A DNA stretch of 64,000 nt from Candidatus Villigracilis saccharophilus (GTDB lineage: Bacteria > Chloroflexota > Anaerolineae > Anaerolineales > Villigracilaceae): assembly GCA_016709305.1 (NCBI GenBank), contig JADJNA010000055.1, forward strand, positions 124,001 through 188,000. The letters run 5' to 3'. Position 1 is the stretch's first letter. Every line of letters begins with the position of its first letter. A model generated the notes under the pieces. It was not told the origin of the DNA and made no database searches. It saw only the letters and a program-made list of their open reading frames with translations. A program made the position numbers and the translations under genes. Positions 8,454-16,405 of this stretch are shown piece after piece.

Positions 8454-8927
8454 TCAATTCTTCATGGCATTTCTAATTTGGCGATACCCGATCAGCTTAA
8501 TATTTTCAGATTCAATAAATTTCTTCAACTCGTCACTCATGAACGCGTTGTAATTTGCAACACGCGCAGTCCAGTCGGGACAAATGGCGCGCAGTTCGGG
8601 TGTGTCAATCGATGGATGCAAAATAAGGTATATGATCCCAGCTGGTAATTCACTGAGTAATTTCTTTACAAAACCTGTGTGGTCCTCAGCATGATCCAAT
8701 GGCATGGCAACGATTCCTTCCAGCGTCGGAATTCCCATGGATTCCAATTGAGCCATGAAAAGAGTTTCGCTCTTCAAGGAAAATTTTCTGGGCAAAGAAG
8801 AGTGCGGGGATGGCTTGAATGGCAGGGTCTTGTCGGTTTCTAACGGGGTGATCCCCCCGACCTTAATCCAATATTTATTAAATAGAACTTGGGTAGCCTT
8901 AAATCCCCTGTCGTTCCCAAAACACAA
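8454..8927 (-). pseudogene. C-terminal fragment of a YdjC/ChbG-family deacetylase
   Basis: An open frame of up to 157 codons. Its second half has the family's C-terminal pattern: LPAGIIYLILHPSIDT, then ICPDWTARVANYNAFMS, then IKLIGYRQIRNAM. Full YdjC/ChbG proteins have about 250-300 residues and carry metal-binding residues in the N-terminal part, which is missing here; the 5' end instead runs into the 3' end of the ecfT-like gene. ChbG removes acetyl groups from chitin oligosaccharides, and the neighbouring kinase remnant fits the same pathway. The fragment was probably left by a deletion that joined it to the ECF operon. A short independent product cannot be excluded. Confidence 0.6.
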
Positions 8928-9675
8928 GAAATATTCCCAGACTTAAGAATAGCAGCATGAGCAGGATTCCAGTGGCTGTCCAGCGGAACTCTTTTACATA
9001 GGTGCGGTCGGGATAAGCGCCGAAACCGCGTGACTCAATTGCCAGCGCGGTGCTCTCTGCTTTACGCAACCCGTTCACGATCACCGTGAATAAATAACGC
9101 TGCCATAAGCGAAAACGATGGCGAATAGGGGAGCTCGAAGCGCGCCCGCGAATGGCGTGGGCTGCTTTGACAGCATCCACTTCCTGTTGGACGATCGGAA
9201 GGAAGCGCAGCGCCATGAAAACCGCGAACGCGTAGCGGTAGGGAATGCCCAGGTGAACCAGCCCAACCATCAGTTCGCGAATGTCCGTGGTCCAGATCAG
9301 CATAAATGACGCCATGACCATGATCGCCAGGCGGAAGAAGAATTCCAATCCTTTGGTCAATCCTTCCTGTGTGGCCGTTAATGGACCGAAGCTGAAGAGG
9401 ATTGTTTCTCCGGGTGTGATGAGCAGGTGGAATATCCCGAGCAGTAACGCGACCCCGAAGATCAAAGGAGAGGCGCGCAGGATGGCTGCGAGGGGAACAC
9501 GCGCAAAAACGATCGCAAGGATCAGCAGGCTGGCAAGCATTATCCCGCGTGCTGCCGCAGACTGGAATTGAAATGTGAATATGACCACGATCAGTACCCA
9601 CGCCAGTTTGCTCAATGCGTCGGCACGGTGAACAATTGAGTTGTTATCAATGTATTGAAGTGTATTTTCGCTCAT
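8899..9675 (-). CDS. ECF transporter T component (CbiQ/EcfT family)
   Basis: A 258-residue membrane protein with five to six hydrophobic segments and the coupling-helix motif AHAIRGRAS (Ala-x-Arg-Gly type) that docks on the ATPases. The C-terminal half contains the second coupling region (TALAIESRGFGAYPDRT). T components link the substrate-binding S protein to the two ATPase domains. The start codon overlaps the stop of the fused ATPase gene by 4 bases, so translation is coupled. Its 3' end overlaps a decayed deacetylase frame by 29 bases. It is the last intact gene of the corrinoid/ECF operon. Confidence 0.88.
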   Translation of the reverse strand: MSENTLQYIDNNSIVHRADALSKLAWVLIVVIFTFQFQSAAARGIMLASLLILAIVFARVPLAAILRASPLIFGVALLLGIFHLLITPGETILFSFGPLTATQEGLTKGLEFFFRLAIMVMASFMLIWTTDIRELMVGLVHLGIPYRYAFAVFMALRFLPIVQQEVDAVKAAHAIRGRASSSPIRHRFRLWQRYLFTVIVNGLRKAESTALAIESRGFGAYPDRTYVKEFRWTATGILLMLLFLSLGIFLVFWERQGI

Positions 9676-11417
9676 ACGTAATCGACCGCCGCGACAAAAG
9701 AATCAACGATATTTAATCCCCCTGGTACCTGTGTTCCGGCGGCGCGTAAACCGTCCACGATACGCCGCAACGCCGTGATACGCAGGGAGGCGCGTTCCAC
9801 AATATCAGGAGATTGAAACAATTCTCTGGGCGGACCATCAAAGATCTTTTCCCCATTTGCCATGACGATCGCGCGGTCCACATAGGCGTCCACGAGGCGC
9901 ATATCGTGCGTGATCATGATGACGGTGATCCCTTCAGCGCGCAGATTATTGATCAGCTCCATCAACCTTTCCGTCAGTCGCCGATCCTGCCCATAGGTCG
10001 GCTCATCCACGATCAATAATCTTGCTCGGCCGCCGACAAGCATGGTCGCCACTCCGAGCCGACGTTTCGAGCCCGCGCTCAAGGAGAATGGATGAGTTTC
10101 AGCCGAGTCGGTAATGTTCAACCGCTCCAGCATGGCTTTGACGCGTTTCCCAACTTCTTCAGGATCTGAGATACCCTGTGCCAGCAGGCTGTATGCAAGT
10201 TCTTCATGGACGGTGTCGCACAGGAATTGGTGTTCAGGATTCTGAAAAACGAGGGCAACATCATTGGCTAAGTCCTGCACATTCCACTGAGAGGCTTTCC
10301 GTCCGAACATGGTCAGGTTTCCGCTGGATGGTTTAAGCAGGCCTACCAGCATTTTGCTGAGTGTGCTTTTGCCTGCTCCGTTCTGTCCGACGATCGCGAC
10401 GATCTCACCCTGGCGGATGTCAAATGAAACGCCGCGCAGGGTCTTTGTCTTGCGTGTGTATCCGAATTGAACATTTTCAGCGTGAATAAGTGTTTCACCA
10501 ATGACTGGTTCTTTTTGGACAGGCGGATTTTCCTTGAAGCGGATATCCTGCAATACAGCCACTGCTTCTGCAACCGTGATCGGTATGGATTTGTTTTTCA
10601 AAAAGCCCTGTTGTTTTAATCGCAGTCCGATCTCGGTCGGGTCGGGCAGCCAAACCCCGAGGTCAAGCATGATGCTGCCATGTTCGGTGATGACACTGCG
10701 CGGTGTGCCTTGGGCAAGAACACAACCTTCTGACAGCAAGATCATGTGGTCAGCCTGGGCCATGAACTCATCCAGATCCTTGGTGACAAGAATGATCGTC
10801 CTGCCTTCTCCGCGCAGGCGCAGGATCAACTCATGCACTGCGTGTGTTGTGGCCGGGTCAAGGTTGGCAGTGGGTTCATCCAAAACGATGATCTCTGGTG
10901 CCATTGCCAGCACAGCCGCCAATCCAAGTTTTTGGATCTGACCGCCCGAAAGCGCCCAGACCAGATTCTTTCTTAAGTGGTTCATGCCGACATACTCAAG
11001 TGATCTGGTCACTTGCGCGGTAATCTCTTGCGCTGGTTGCCGCAGGTTTTCCGGGCCGAAAGCCACTTCATCTTCCACTTGCAGGGTCGCGAACATCCAC
11101 TCAGGGTCCTGAAAAAGCAACCCGACTGAGTGTGCCATGTTTTGCACTTTGGACTGGGACACATCCTGTCCATCTACTATTACTTTGCCTTCCAATTCGC
11201 CCCCGAGGATATGCGGAATAATTCCATTGAGCAGCATGCATAGTGTGGACTTGCCCGAGCCTGATGGCCCGACAAGCAGCGTAAATGAACCGCGTTCGAT
11301 CGTGACATTGATATTGGTCAGCGCTGGGGCGGTCTTTCCGTAATGATGGTAGGTCAGGCCGCTTAGACTGATAATTGGGTCAGTGGAAGCGGATGATGGG
11401 GATGTTGGGTTTGTCAA
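9672..11417 (-). CDS. ECF transporter ATPase, two ABC domains fused (EcfA-EcfA')
   Basis: A fused double ATPase. The first domain has Walker A GPSGSGKST, signature LSGGQIQKLGL and Walker B IIVLDEPTANLDP; the second has GQNGAGKST, a modified signature LSAGSKRRLGV and LLIVDEPTYGQD. It powers uptake through the S and T components encoded on either side. The frame is open to an ATG at 11543, but that start would overlap the S-component gene by 53 bases and add residues read through a strong palindrome, so I prefer the TTG at 11415-11417, giving about 581 residues. The 5' end is uncertain. YkoD-like fused ATPases have the same domain order. Confidence 0.88.
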   Translation of the reverse strand: MTNPTSPSSASTDPIISLSGLTYHHYGKTAPALTNINVTIERGSFTLLVGPSGSGKSTLCMLLNGIIPHILGGELEGKVIVDGQDVSQSKVQNMAHSVGLLFQDPEWMFATLQVEDEVAFGPENLRQPAQEITAQVTRSLEYVGMNHLRKNLVWALSGGQIQKLGLAAVLAMAPEIIVLDEPTANLDPATTHAVHELILRLRGEGRTIILVTKDLDEFMAQADHMILLSEGCVLAQGTPRSVITEHGSIMLDLGVWLPDPTEIGLRLKQQGFLKNKSIPITVAEAVAVLQDIRFKENPPVQKEPVIGETLIHAENVQFGYTRKTKTLRGVSFDIRQGEIVAIVGQNGAGKSTLSKMLVGLLKPSSGNLTMFGRKASQWNVQDLANDVALVFQNPEHQFLCDTVHEELAYSLLAQGISDPEEVGKRVKAMLERLNITDSAETHPFSLSAGSKRRLGVATMLVGGRARLLIVDEPTYGQDRRLTERLMELINNLRAEGITVIMITHDMRLVDAYVDRAIVMANGEKIFDGPPRELFQSPDIVERASLRITALRRIVDGLRAAGTQVPGGLNIVDSFVAAVDYV

Positions 11418-11445
11418 TTTTTTTCTTTTTGGAATTTTAATAAAT

Positions 11446-11471
11446 GGAGTTGGAGCGAGCGCTCCAACTCC
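11446..11471. promoter_or_regulatory. strong palindrome between ECF S and ATPase genes
   Basis: GGAGTTGGAGCG and CGCTCCAACTCC form a perfect 12-bp inverted repeat with a 2-base loop. It lies between the S-component stop and the preferred ATPase start. There is no U-run, so it could be a partial attenuator or mRNA-processing hairpin that sets the S to ATPase ratio. Confidence 0.5.
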
Positions 11472-11490
11472 ACTATATAGAGGATATGAA

Positions 11491-12156
11491 TTATTTTTTG
11501 CGGGTCGTGCGCAGCAACCCGGTCTTTTCAACCGTCTTACCAAGCCACCAGCCGAGCAGCCCGGAGAAGATAAAACCAGATATCAGATTGATCGGTGTGG
11601 CTGTCCAGTAGGCGCTGACGATCTCAGGCGTGGAATCCCAACCGAAGAGGAATGCAGTCCAAATTGTGCCGAATTGTGAAGCGGCGGCGCCAGCCAGAGC
11701 AAATGCCCACCAGCCAAAATTCCCATACACAACAAATGCCATGACCGCTTCTGCGCCAAGACCCTGGGTAATGCCCCAGCCAATGGTGGAAATGCCAGAG
11801 GGGTTTCCGAGCAAGGCTTCCATCGTTGTCTCGATCAGGCCGATGATCAACATGCTGCCGGGCTTGCGGACGAGGAAAAATGCCAATAGGTATGCCCACA
11901 TGAACACGCCCTGCAGGGCCGCGCCTGCCAGCGGTCCGCCGGCGGCGTTGGCGGCGTTCCAAACAATGCCGGTGCCTGTGTTCACAACACCGGCGATCGC
12001 GCCGATCACGGCCAGGATGATTAGGTCGGAAGTACTGTAATTGAAGTTAAATCCGCCCGCAGTAGTTTCTGCGGAGCCGACCTTCACATACTTCGCCAGC
12101 AATCCAAGCACGGCGACGATCAAAATATTTACAACGATCATAAGCGGTAGAGTCAT
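11491..12156 (-). CDS. ECF transporter S component, YkoE-like
   Basis: A 221-residue membrane protein with about six hydrophobic segments. The central part (YLLAFFLVRKPGSML, ETTMEALLGNPSGIS, TQGLGAEAVMAFV) matches the YkoE family, whose known members bind thiamine or its hydroxymethylpyrimidine moiety. It lies upstream of a fused ATPase and a T component, so all parts of a group I ECF importer are present. It follows the MtmB-like methyltransferase by 64 bases. A methylated amine or a vitamin-derived compound would both fit; the actual substrate is unknown. No TPP riboswitch is visible upstream. Confidence 0.8.
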   Translation of the reverse strand: MTLPLMIVVNILIVAVLGLLAKYVKVGSAETTAGGFNFNYSTSDLIILAVIGAIAGVVNTGTGIVWNAANAAGGPLAGAALQGVFMWAYLLAFFLVRKPGSMLIIGLIETTMEALLGNPSGISTIGWGITQGLGAEAVMAFVVYGNFGWWAFALAGAAASQFGTIWTAFLFGWDSTPEIVSAYWTATPINLISGFIFSGLLGWWLGKTVEKTGLLRTTRKK

Positions 12157-12220
12157 TAGGTCTTCCTCCTTGAAATTTGGTTTCTACAGAGCGTGTCCGC
12201 TCTGATATACCCGATCCGGT

Positions 12221-13589
12221 TTATACCTTTAAACCCATCTCTTTCAATTCAGTTTTGACTTCCTCATACATCTTTTGCCAGAAGTCCAACGGCTGTATTT
12301 TTTGCAGGTCATATACCTCATCGAACGGCTTGCCCGGATTTCCGTCCTGCGTAAAGACATGTTCGTATTTTGGTAAAAGTTTGAGAACAAATTCATTGGC
12401 ATCCTTCAGCCCCATCTTCATATTATGTACCGCCAGGGCGACTTCTGCCATGAGGCGCGCTTCCAGCCCGGAACAATTGGGTGCATTGCCGTCCGCGGAA
12501 CCGCAGCCTTCAAGATGGCATCCGCTTACAGAGTTGACGATGGCATTGGCTGCGGTTTCATAGAGCAGTTCCTTCGTGCCGGCACCGGACTTCGGATAAA
12601 TATCCGCGACGATAACGGTTGGTGCATGACGGGCAAAGGCCTGCCCGGTCGCATTGATCACCCAAAGCACATCGCGGGTGGAAGTCGCGATGTGGCGCAT
12701 GTGAATGGGGTGCAGGATGTGATAATCCGCAAGGCAGGTGATGTTCGCGATCAAATAGGAAGCGACATTGACCACCGCCGAACCCGGCAGGACCGCCGCC
12801 AAGTCCGCCGACAATGACGCACGGCAGAGATGCATTCACCATGCCGTATTCCAGCGAATTGACTGCGCGCGAAATGTTGCGGTGATCCATCTTGAGTTCG
12901 TTCAGCATGGGCACAAGATGTGAATCACAAGGGCGCAGATAATCTGGGTGCGCCGCAGCAAGGTCGCCGAGTTCAGAGACCGAGCTTTGCGCGGCCAGCA
13001 TGCCCATCCCGGCACGTCCAACGCGCTTGAGCCCCTGACGCATATATTGCAATTCGCGCCGCGTGGAGACGATCTCGATCGGGTTGCCCGTGCGGACTTC
13101 GCGTCCGTCGACTTCCACGAGTGTGCCGCAGGTGGCAAGGTCGATCAATGGCTCCTGCATATAAGACATGACATTTGCCTGAAAAAATCTTTCAGGTATG
13201 GGCGTCCCTGGGGAACCGCCAAAGAATAATGGAGCCCGCTCATCCTTCAGGCGGCGAGCGTACAAATTGCGTACATCTTTTCCTTCGCCCATGACCACGT
13301 TTTGAGGCATGTTGCGGATGCCCATGTCAATTTCGTCCTGGGAGATCTCGATCACACGCTCGGTGGTACGGCTGTAAGAGCCAAGTGTGACCGCGAGTTC
13401 ATAGCCTGCGTTGAAAATAGCTTCTGACAGGGCGGCGTCATCAGTTACAAGTTCTTCTTTGTTCCATTCAAGCTTGTATTTCTTGACCAGCCGTTTGGCG
13501 GTCATTGCCACTTTTTCAAGATCCCAATTCTCTTCAGCCAGGTACGGACCCGTATTTGCGCGGTCAAGGATTTCAAGATAATTTAACAT
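12221..13589 (-). pseudogene. MtmB-like methylamine:corrinoid methyltransferase without pyrrolysine; frameshifted
   Basis: Two overlapping frames (12558-13589 and 12221-12835) together give about 456 codons, the size of MtmB (458). The first half has the MtmB layout: NWDLEKVAM, FFGGSPGTPIPE, GRAGMGMLAAQSS, CDSHLVPMLNELKMD. The second continues with GSGCHLEGCGSADG-like and LEARLMAEVA segments and ends in WQKMYEEVKTELKEMGLKV. Where methanogen MtmB has amber-encoded pyrrolysine 202, this protein has leucine (Leu198, codon CTG), and no in-frame TAG interrupts it. The frame breaks once, in a GGC-rich run at about 12795-12815. The corrinoid protein is encoded 17 bases upstream, making a methyl-transfer pair; the methyl donor is unknown. 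The frame break may be a sequencing error, because both halves are otherwise well conserved. Confidence 0.75.
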
Positions 13590-13606
13590 GTTGGCTCCGA
13601 TATTTT

Positions 13607-14263
13607 TTATGCGCTGATCAGCGTATGCACTACTTTGACAGCATCCGCCGCGTTGCGCGCTGTGCCATCCGCGCCGATATGTTTGGACCAGGTTTCATTC
13701 ACAGATGCGCCGCCGACCAGCACGATATATTTTTCGCGAATGCCGCGTGCTTTGAGGATCTCGATCACATCCTTCATAAAGGGCATTGAGGTGGTAAGCA
13801 ATGCGGACAGGCAGATCACCTGCGCGCCTATTTCTTCGGCTTTATCAATTATGGATTTTACAGGAACGTCCACTCCCATATCTGTAACCTCATAACCTGC
13901 GGCAGTTAACATGGATGAAACAATGTTCTTGCCGATGTCATGAATATCTGTTTGTACGGTGGCTGAAATCACTTTTGCTTTTACCTTGTTTTCCGTCCCT
14001 TCATATTTTTTCAACAGAGCCGGCTTGACCACTTCCATCGAAGCCTTGAGCGCACGGCCGGCAAGCATGAGTTCAGGCAGGAAATACTCGCCGTTTTCAA
14101 AGCGCTTGCCAACCTCTTCTGCCCCGGTCATCAAGCCTTCGTTTAAGATTTCCAACGCATCTATGTTTGCCTCAACCGCGGAGCGTGTTGCTTCGGCGGC
14201 ATCATCTTCTTCCCCTTCAATCACAGCTTCAACGATGGCTTGGAGGTAGTTATTTTCAGGCAT
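13607..14263 (-). CDS. corrinoid protein for methyl transfer (MtmC/MtbC type)
   Basis: A 218-residue protein with an N-terminal helical cap (about residues 1-85, including EVGKRFENGEYFLPELMLAGRA split over two helices) and a B12-binding Rossmann domain. The motif DIHDIGKNI at residues 106-114 supplies the lower axial histidine (H108), and LVGGASVNE is the second nucleotide-tail motif. It carries the methyl group as methyl-Co(III) between a substrate-specific methyltransferase and an acceptor methyltransferase. It is the first gene of the operon, followed by the MtmB-like gene. No corrinoid-reactivating RamA and no MtbA-type acceptor gene are in the window, so these must be encoded elsewhere. 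Confidence 0.92.
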   Translation of the reverse strand: MPENNYLQAIVEAVIEGEEDDAAEATRSAVEANIDALEILNEGLMTGAEEVGKRFENGEYFLPELMLAGRALKASMEVVKPALLKKYEGTENKVKAKVISATVQTDIHDIGKNIVSSMLTAAGYEVTDMGVDVPVKSIIDKAEEIGAQVICLSALLTTSMPFMKDVIEILKARGIREKYIVLVGGASVNETWSKHIGADGTARNAADAVKVVHTLISA

Positions 14264-14416
14264 GTTTTTTTCTCCCGGAGGTCTTGGATAAATTGGCAGG
14301 ATTGTATGTTAAGAGGTTGCTCTGGTCAATAGAAAGGGTTTCTTTATATCCTTGAATTAGGTCTTTAAAATGTCTTATCGTGAAACTTTCTGGAAAGTTC
14401 AAAGCGCAAGAAAAAT

Positions 14417-14434
14417 GAATTCATTAATGAATTC
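14417..14434. promoter_or_regulatory. 18-bp perfect palindrome upstream of the corrinoid operon
   Basis: GAATTCATTAATGAATTC is perfectly symmetric and lies about 150 bases before the start of the corrinoid-protein gene, in an otherwise empty 256-base spacer. It is a candidate operator; the regulator is not identified. Confidence 0.4.
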
Positions 14435-14519
14435 CAAAAAGTAACATGTCATTGGCAAAATAGTTAAGAAGGTGGGTATGGCATTTTTTGACCCAAGAAA
14501 AGTAATGTGCCAGTTTTTT

Positions 14520-15227
14520 TTACTTGAGCTCTTGCCGCAATTTCTCTGCAACTGTACGCAAGGTCTTGATGCGTGCAAAATATTTATCGTTAGCCTCCAC
14601 CAGCGTCCAGGGAGAATCGGGGGTGCTTGTTTTCAGCAACATCTCTTCTGCAGCAGTGATGTAATCCTCCCATTTACCACGATTCCGCCAATCCTCATCT
14701 GTGATTTTCCATGTCTTGTAATTTGTCCGCACGCGTTCCCGGAAGCGGCGCAGTTGCTCCTGTTTGCTGATGTGCATCCAAAATTTAAAGATGACTGTAC
14801 CAAAATCCGTGAGTTGACGCTCGAACTGATTGATTTCGCTATAGGCGCGCCGCCAATCCGCTTCAGTGCAATATCCCTCCAGGCGTTCAACTAATACACG
14901 CCCATACCATGAGCGGTCGAATATGGCGATCTGCCCCTGCTCGGGCAACCGCCTCCAAAATCGATATAGGTAATGACGCTCTTTATCCTCACCCGACGGT
15001 GCGGAGATCGGCCAGACCACATAACCGCGCGGATCGATTCGTTCTGTCAGGCGCTTGATCGTGCCTCCCTTGCCCGAGGCATCCATGCCTTCAAAGACGA
15101 TCACCACGGGCCGCTTCTGTGCGTAGACTTGAAACGCCATTTCATGCAGCTCTGCCTGCAAGGCCTTGAGCTGCTTATCGTATTCATTGTGCTCAGTTGC
15201 CAGTGTAAGATCAAGTCGCTCAAGCAT
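14520..15227 (-). CDS. PPK2-family polyphosphate kinase/phosphotransferase, catalytic partner
   Basis: A 235-residue protein with a complete PPK2 active site: Walker A GMDASGKGG with its catalytic aspartate, the lid-region FDRSWYGRVLVERLEGY, and the HISKQEQLRRFRER motif. PPK2 enzymes move phosphate between polyphosphate and nucleotides in the cytoplasm. It starts MLERLDL after an AAAGGAG site and overlaps the upstream PPK2-like gene by 8 bases. Two PPK2 domains are fused in class II polyphosphate:AMP phosphotransferase; here they look like separate, translationally coupled genes, so an AMP-phosphorylating complex is a reasonable inference. On its own it could also act as a class I or III kinase. 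Confidence 0.85.
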   Translation of the reverse strand: MLERLDLTLATEHNEYDKQLKALQAELHEMAFQVYAQKRPVVIVFEGMDASGKGGTIKRLTERIDPRGYVVWPISAPSGEDKERHYLYRFWRRLPEQGQIAIFDRSWYGRVLVERLEGYCTEADWRRAYSEINQFERQLTDFGTVIFKFWMHISKQEQLRRFRERVRTNYKTWKITDEDWRNRGKWEDYITAAEEMLLKTSTPDSPWTLVEANDKYFARIKTLRTVAEKLRQELK

Positions 15228-15999
15228 TGACGGCTCCTTTCATTTCCTTTGTTGCACGGGGGCGTTTGGCTTTCGCCCCTGTTGATGAGGGCAGCCCCAG
15301 GCGCGCTTCAAGTGATGCGATGATCGTTTCAAAGACCTTGACGCGCATGTAATACCGATCAGTTGCTTCGACGATGGTCCAGGGCGCGTGAGGCGAATCG
15401 GTGCGCGCGATCATATCTTCGACAAAGCCTGCATATTTTTCATAGCGCTTGTTTTGCAGCAGATCTTCCTCTCCCACTTGCCATGCTGTCAACTTGTCTT
15501 TACGTAATTTCTTAATTCGCTTCTGTTGATCCGCTTCGCTGATGTGCAGCCAGAATTTTAATATCACTGCTCCATCTGCAGATAGCATCTCTTCGAATTC
15601 GGCGATATCGTGGTACGCGGCGCGTAACTCATCTTTGTTGATCGTTTTATTCAGGCGATCGATCAATACCCTGCGATACCACGATGTATCGAATGCGACC
15701 ATCTGCCCGCGTGCAGGGATCTTGAGCCAAAAACGCGACATCCACGGATAACGCAACTCCGCAGTGCGCGGTGGCGTGATCGGGACAACGCGAAAGCCGC
15801 GCGGGTCCAATCGCTCTGCGAGCAAACTGATCAGACGTCCTTTACCAGTCGCTGCCCAGCCTTCGAAAAGAATGATGACTGGAATCTTTGCGTCGAAAAC
15901 CGCATGTTCCAATTCATAGAGGCGTTGTTGCAACGGTCTTAATCGTTTTTTATACTCCTCTTGTCCTAAAACCAGATCGAGATTGACATGTTCAAGCAT
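15220..15999 (-). CDS. PPK2-like protein with degenerate active site
   Basis: About 259 residues from the ATG at 15999, preferred because GGAG lies 7 bases upstream and because it starts MLEHVNLDL like its partner; the frame is open to 16080. It has the PPK2 fold motifs FEGWAATGKG, RLDPRGF, FDTSWYRRVLIDRL and KFWLHIS. The Walker loop lacks the catalytic aspartate (Ala instead of GxD) and the lid has Thr where the partner has Arg. This matches the N-terminal non-catalytic half of two-domain class II PPK2. It probably forms a structural or regulatory partner for the downstream protein. The last 25 residues are basic and unconserved. Confidence 0.75.
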   Translation of the reverse strand: MLEHVNLDLVLGQEEYKKRLRPLQQRLYELEHAVFDAKIPVIILFEGWAATGKGRLISLLAERLDPRGFRVVPITPPRTAELRYPWMSRFWLKIPARGQMVAFDTSWYRRVLIDRLNKTINKDELRAAYHDIAEFEEMLSADGAVILKFWLHISEADQQKRIKKLRKDKLTAWQVGEEDLLQNKRYEKYAGFVEDMIARTDSPHAPWTIVEATDRYYMRVKVFETIIASLEARLGLPSSTGAKAKRPRATKEMKGAVNA

Positions 16000-16405
16000 G
16001 GCGAACTCCATTTTTCGGTTTGATAATTTGACTGCAGCGCCTAAGAGTCTAATGGTATAGTCACAATCAGTAGTTGACAATTCAGAAGAGCAGGGGGAGT
16101 AAGAGGGTGGTCATTCCCGGAAAGGGGTCAGGTTTTAGTTTGTGGGCAATTCACTTTTGTTTATTATATGCTTAATTGCATTAACTGTCTTGTTTGTGAA
16201 AATACACCTGAAATGCAAGTGCGGTTTGTCCACAAGTGTTGGTTGGTAATTTGAAACCGTGTCGGATATTTTGTGTAGGTGAAAGTGAGAGAGAAACAAC
16301 AGGCAGGGCAGGTTCAGGATCAGCACATCTGGTTGTGTGAACTGGCTTGTACCAGAATCAAAAAACATATTTTCTGCCGAACCCATGCTAGAATCTTAGG
16401 ACAAA
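16000..16405. other. intergenic region between divergent PPK2 and helicase genes
   Basis: About 400 bases. The only open frame of note (minus, 16135-16386) has no family resemblance and a composition unlike its neighbours, so I do not call it. The promoters of both divergent genes should lie here; no strong consensus pair or operator symmetry was found. Confidence 0.4.

Noticed and set aside
12425..12817. Plus-strand open frame of 130 codons
   Set aside because: It lies fully opposite the MtmB-like gene and its sequence has no family resemblance; a shadow frame.
12221..13589. Amber (TAG) pyrrolysine codon in the MtmB-like gene
   Set aside because: I looked for an in-frame TAG at the position of Pyl202 and found CTG (Leu); the only interruption is a frameshift elsewhere.
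12157..14519. TPP or cobalamin riboswitch before the corrinoid/ECF genes
   Set aside because: No CTGAGA...ACCTGA TPP core or B12-box-like sequence was seen in the spacers.
16135..16386. Minus-strand 83-codon frame between PPK2 and helicase genes
   Set aside because: No ribosome binding site, no family, composition like non-coding DNA.
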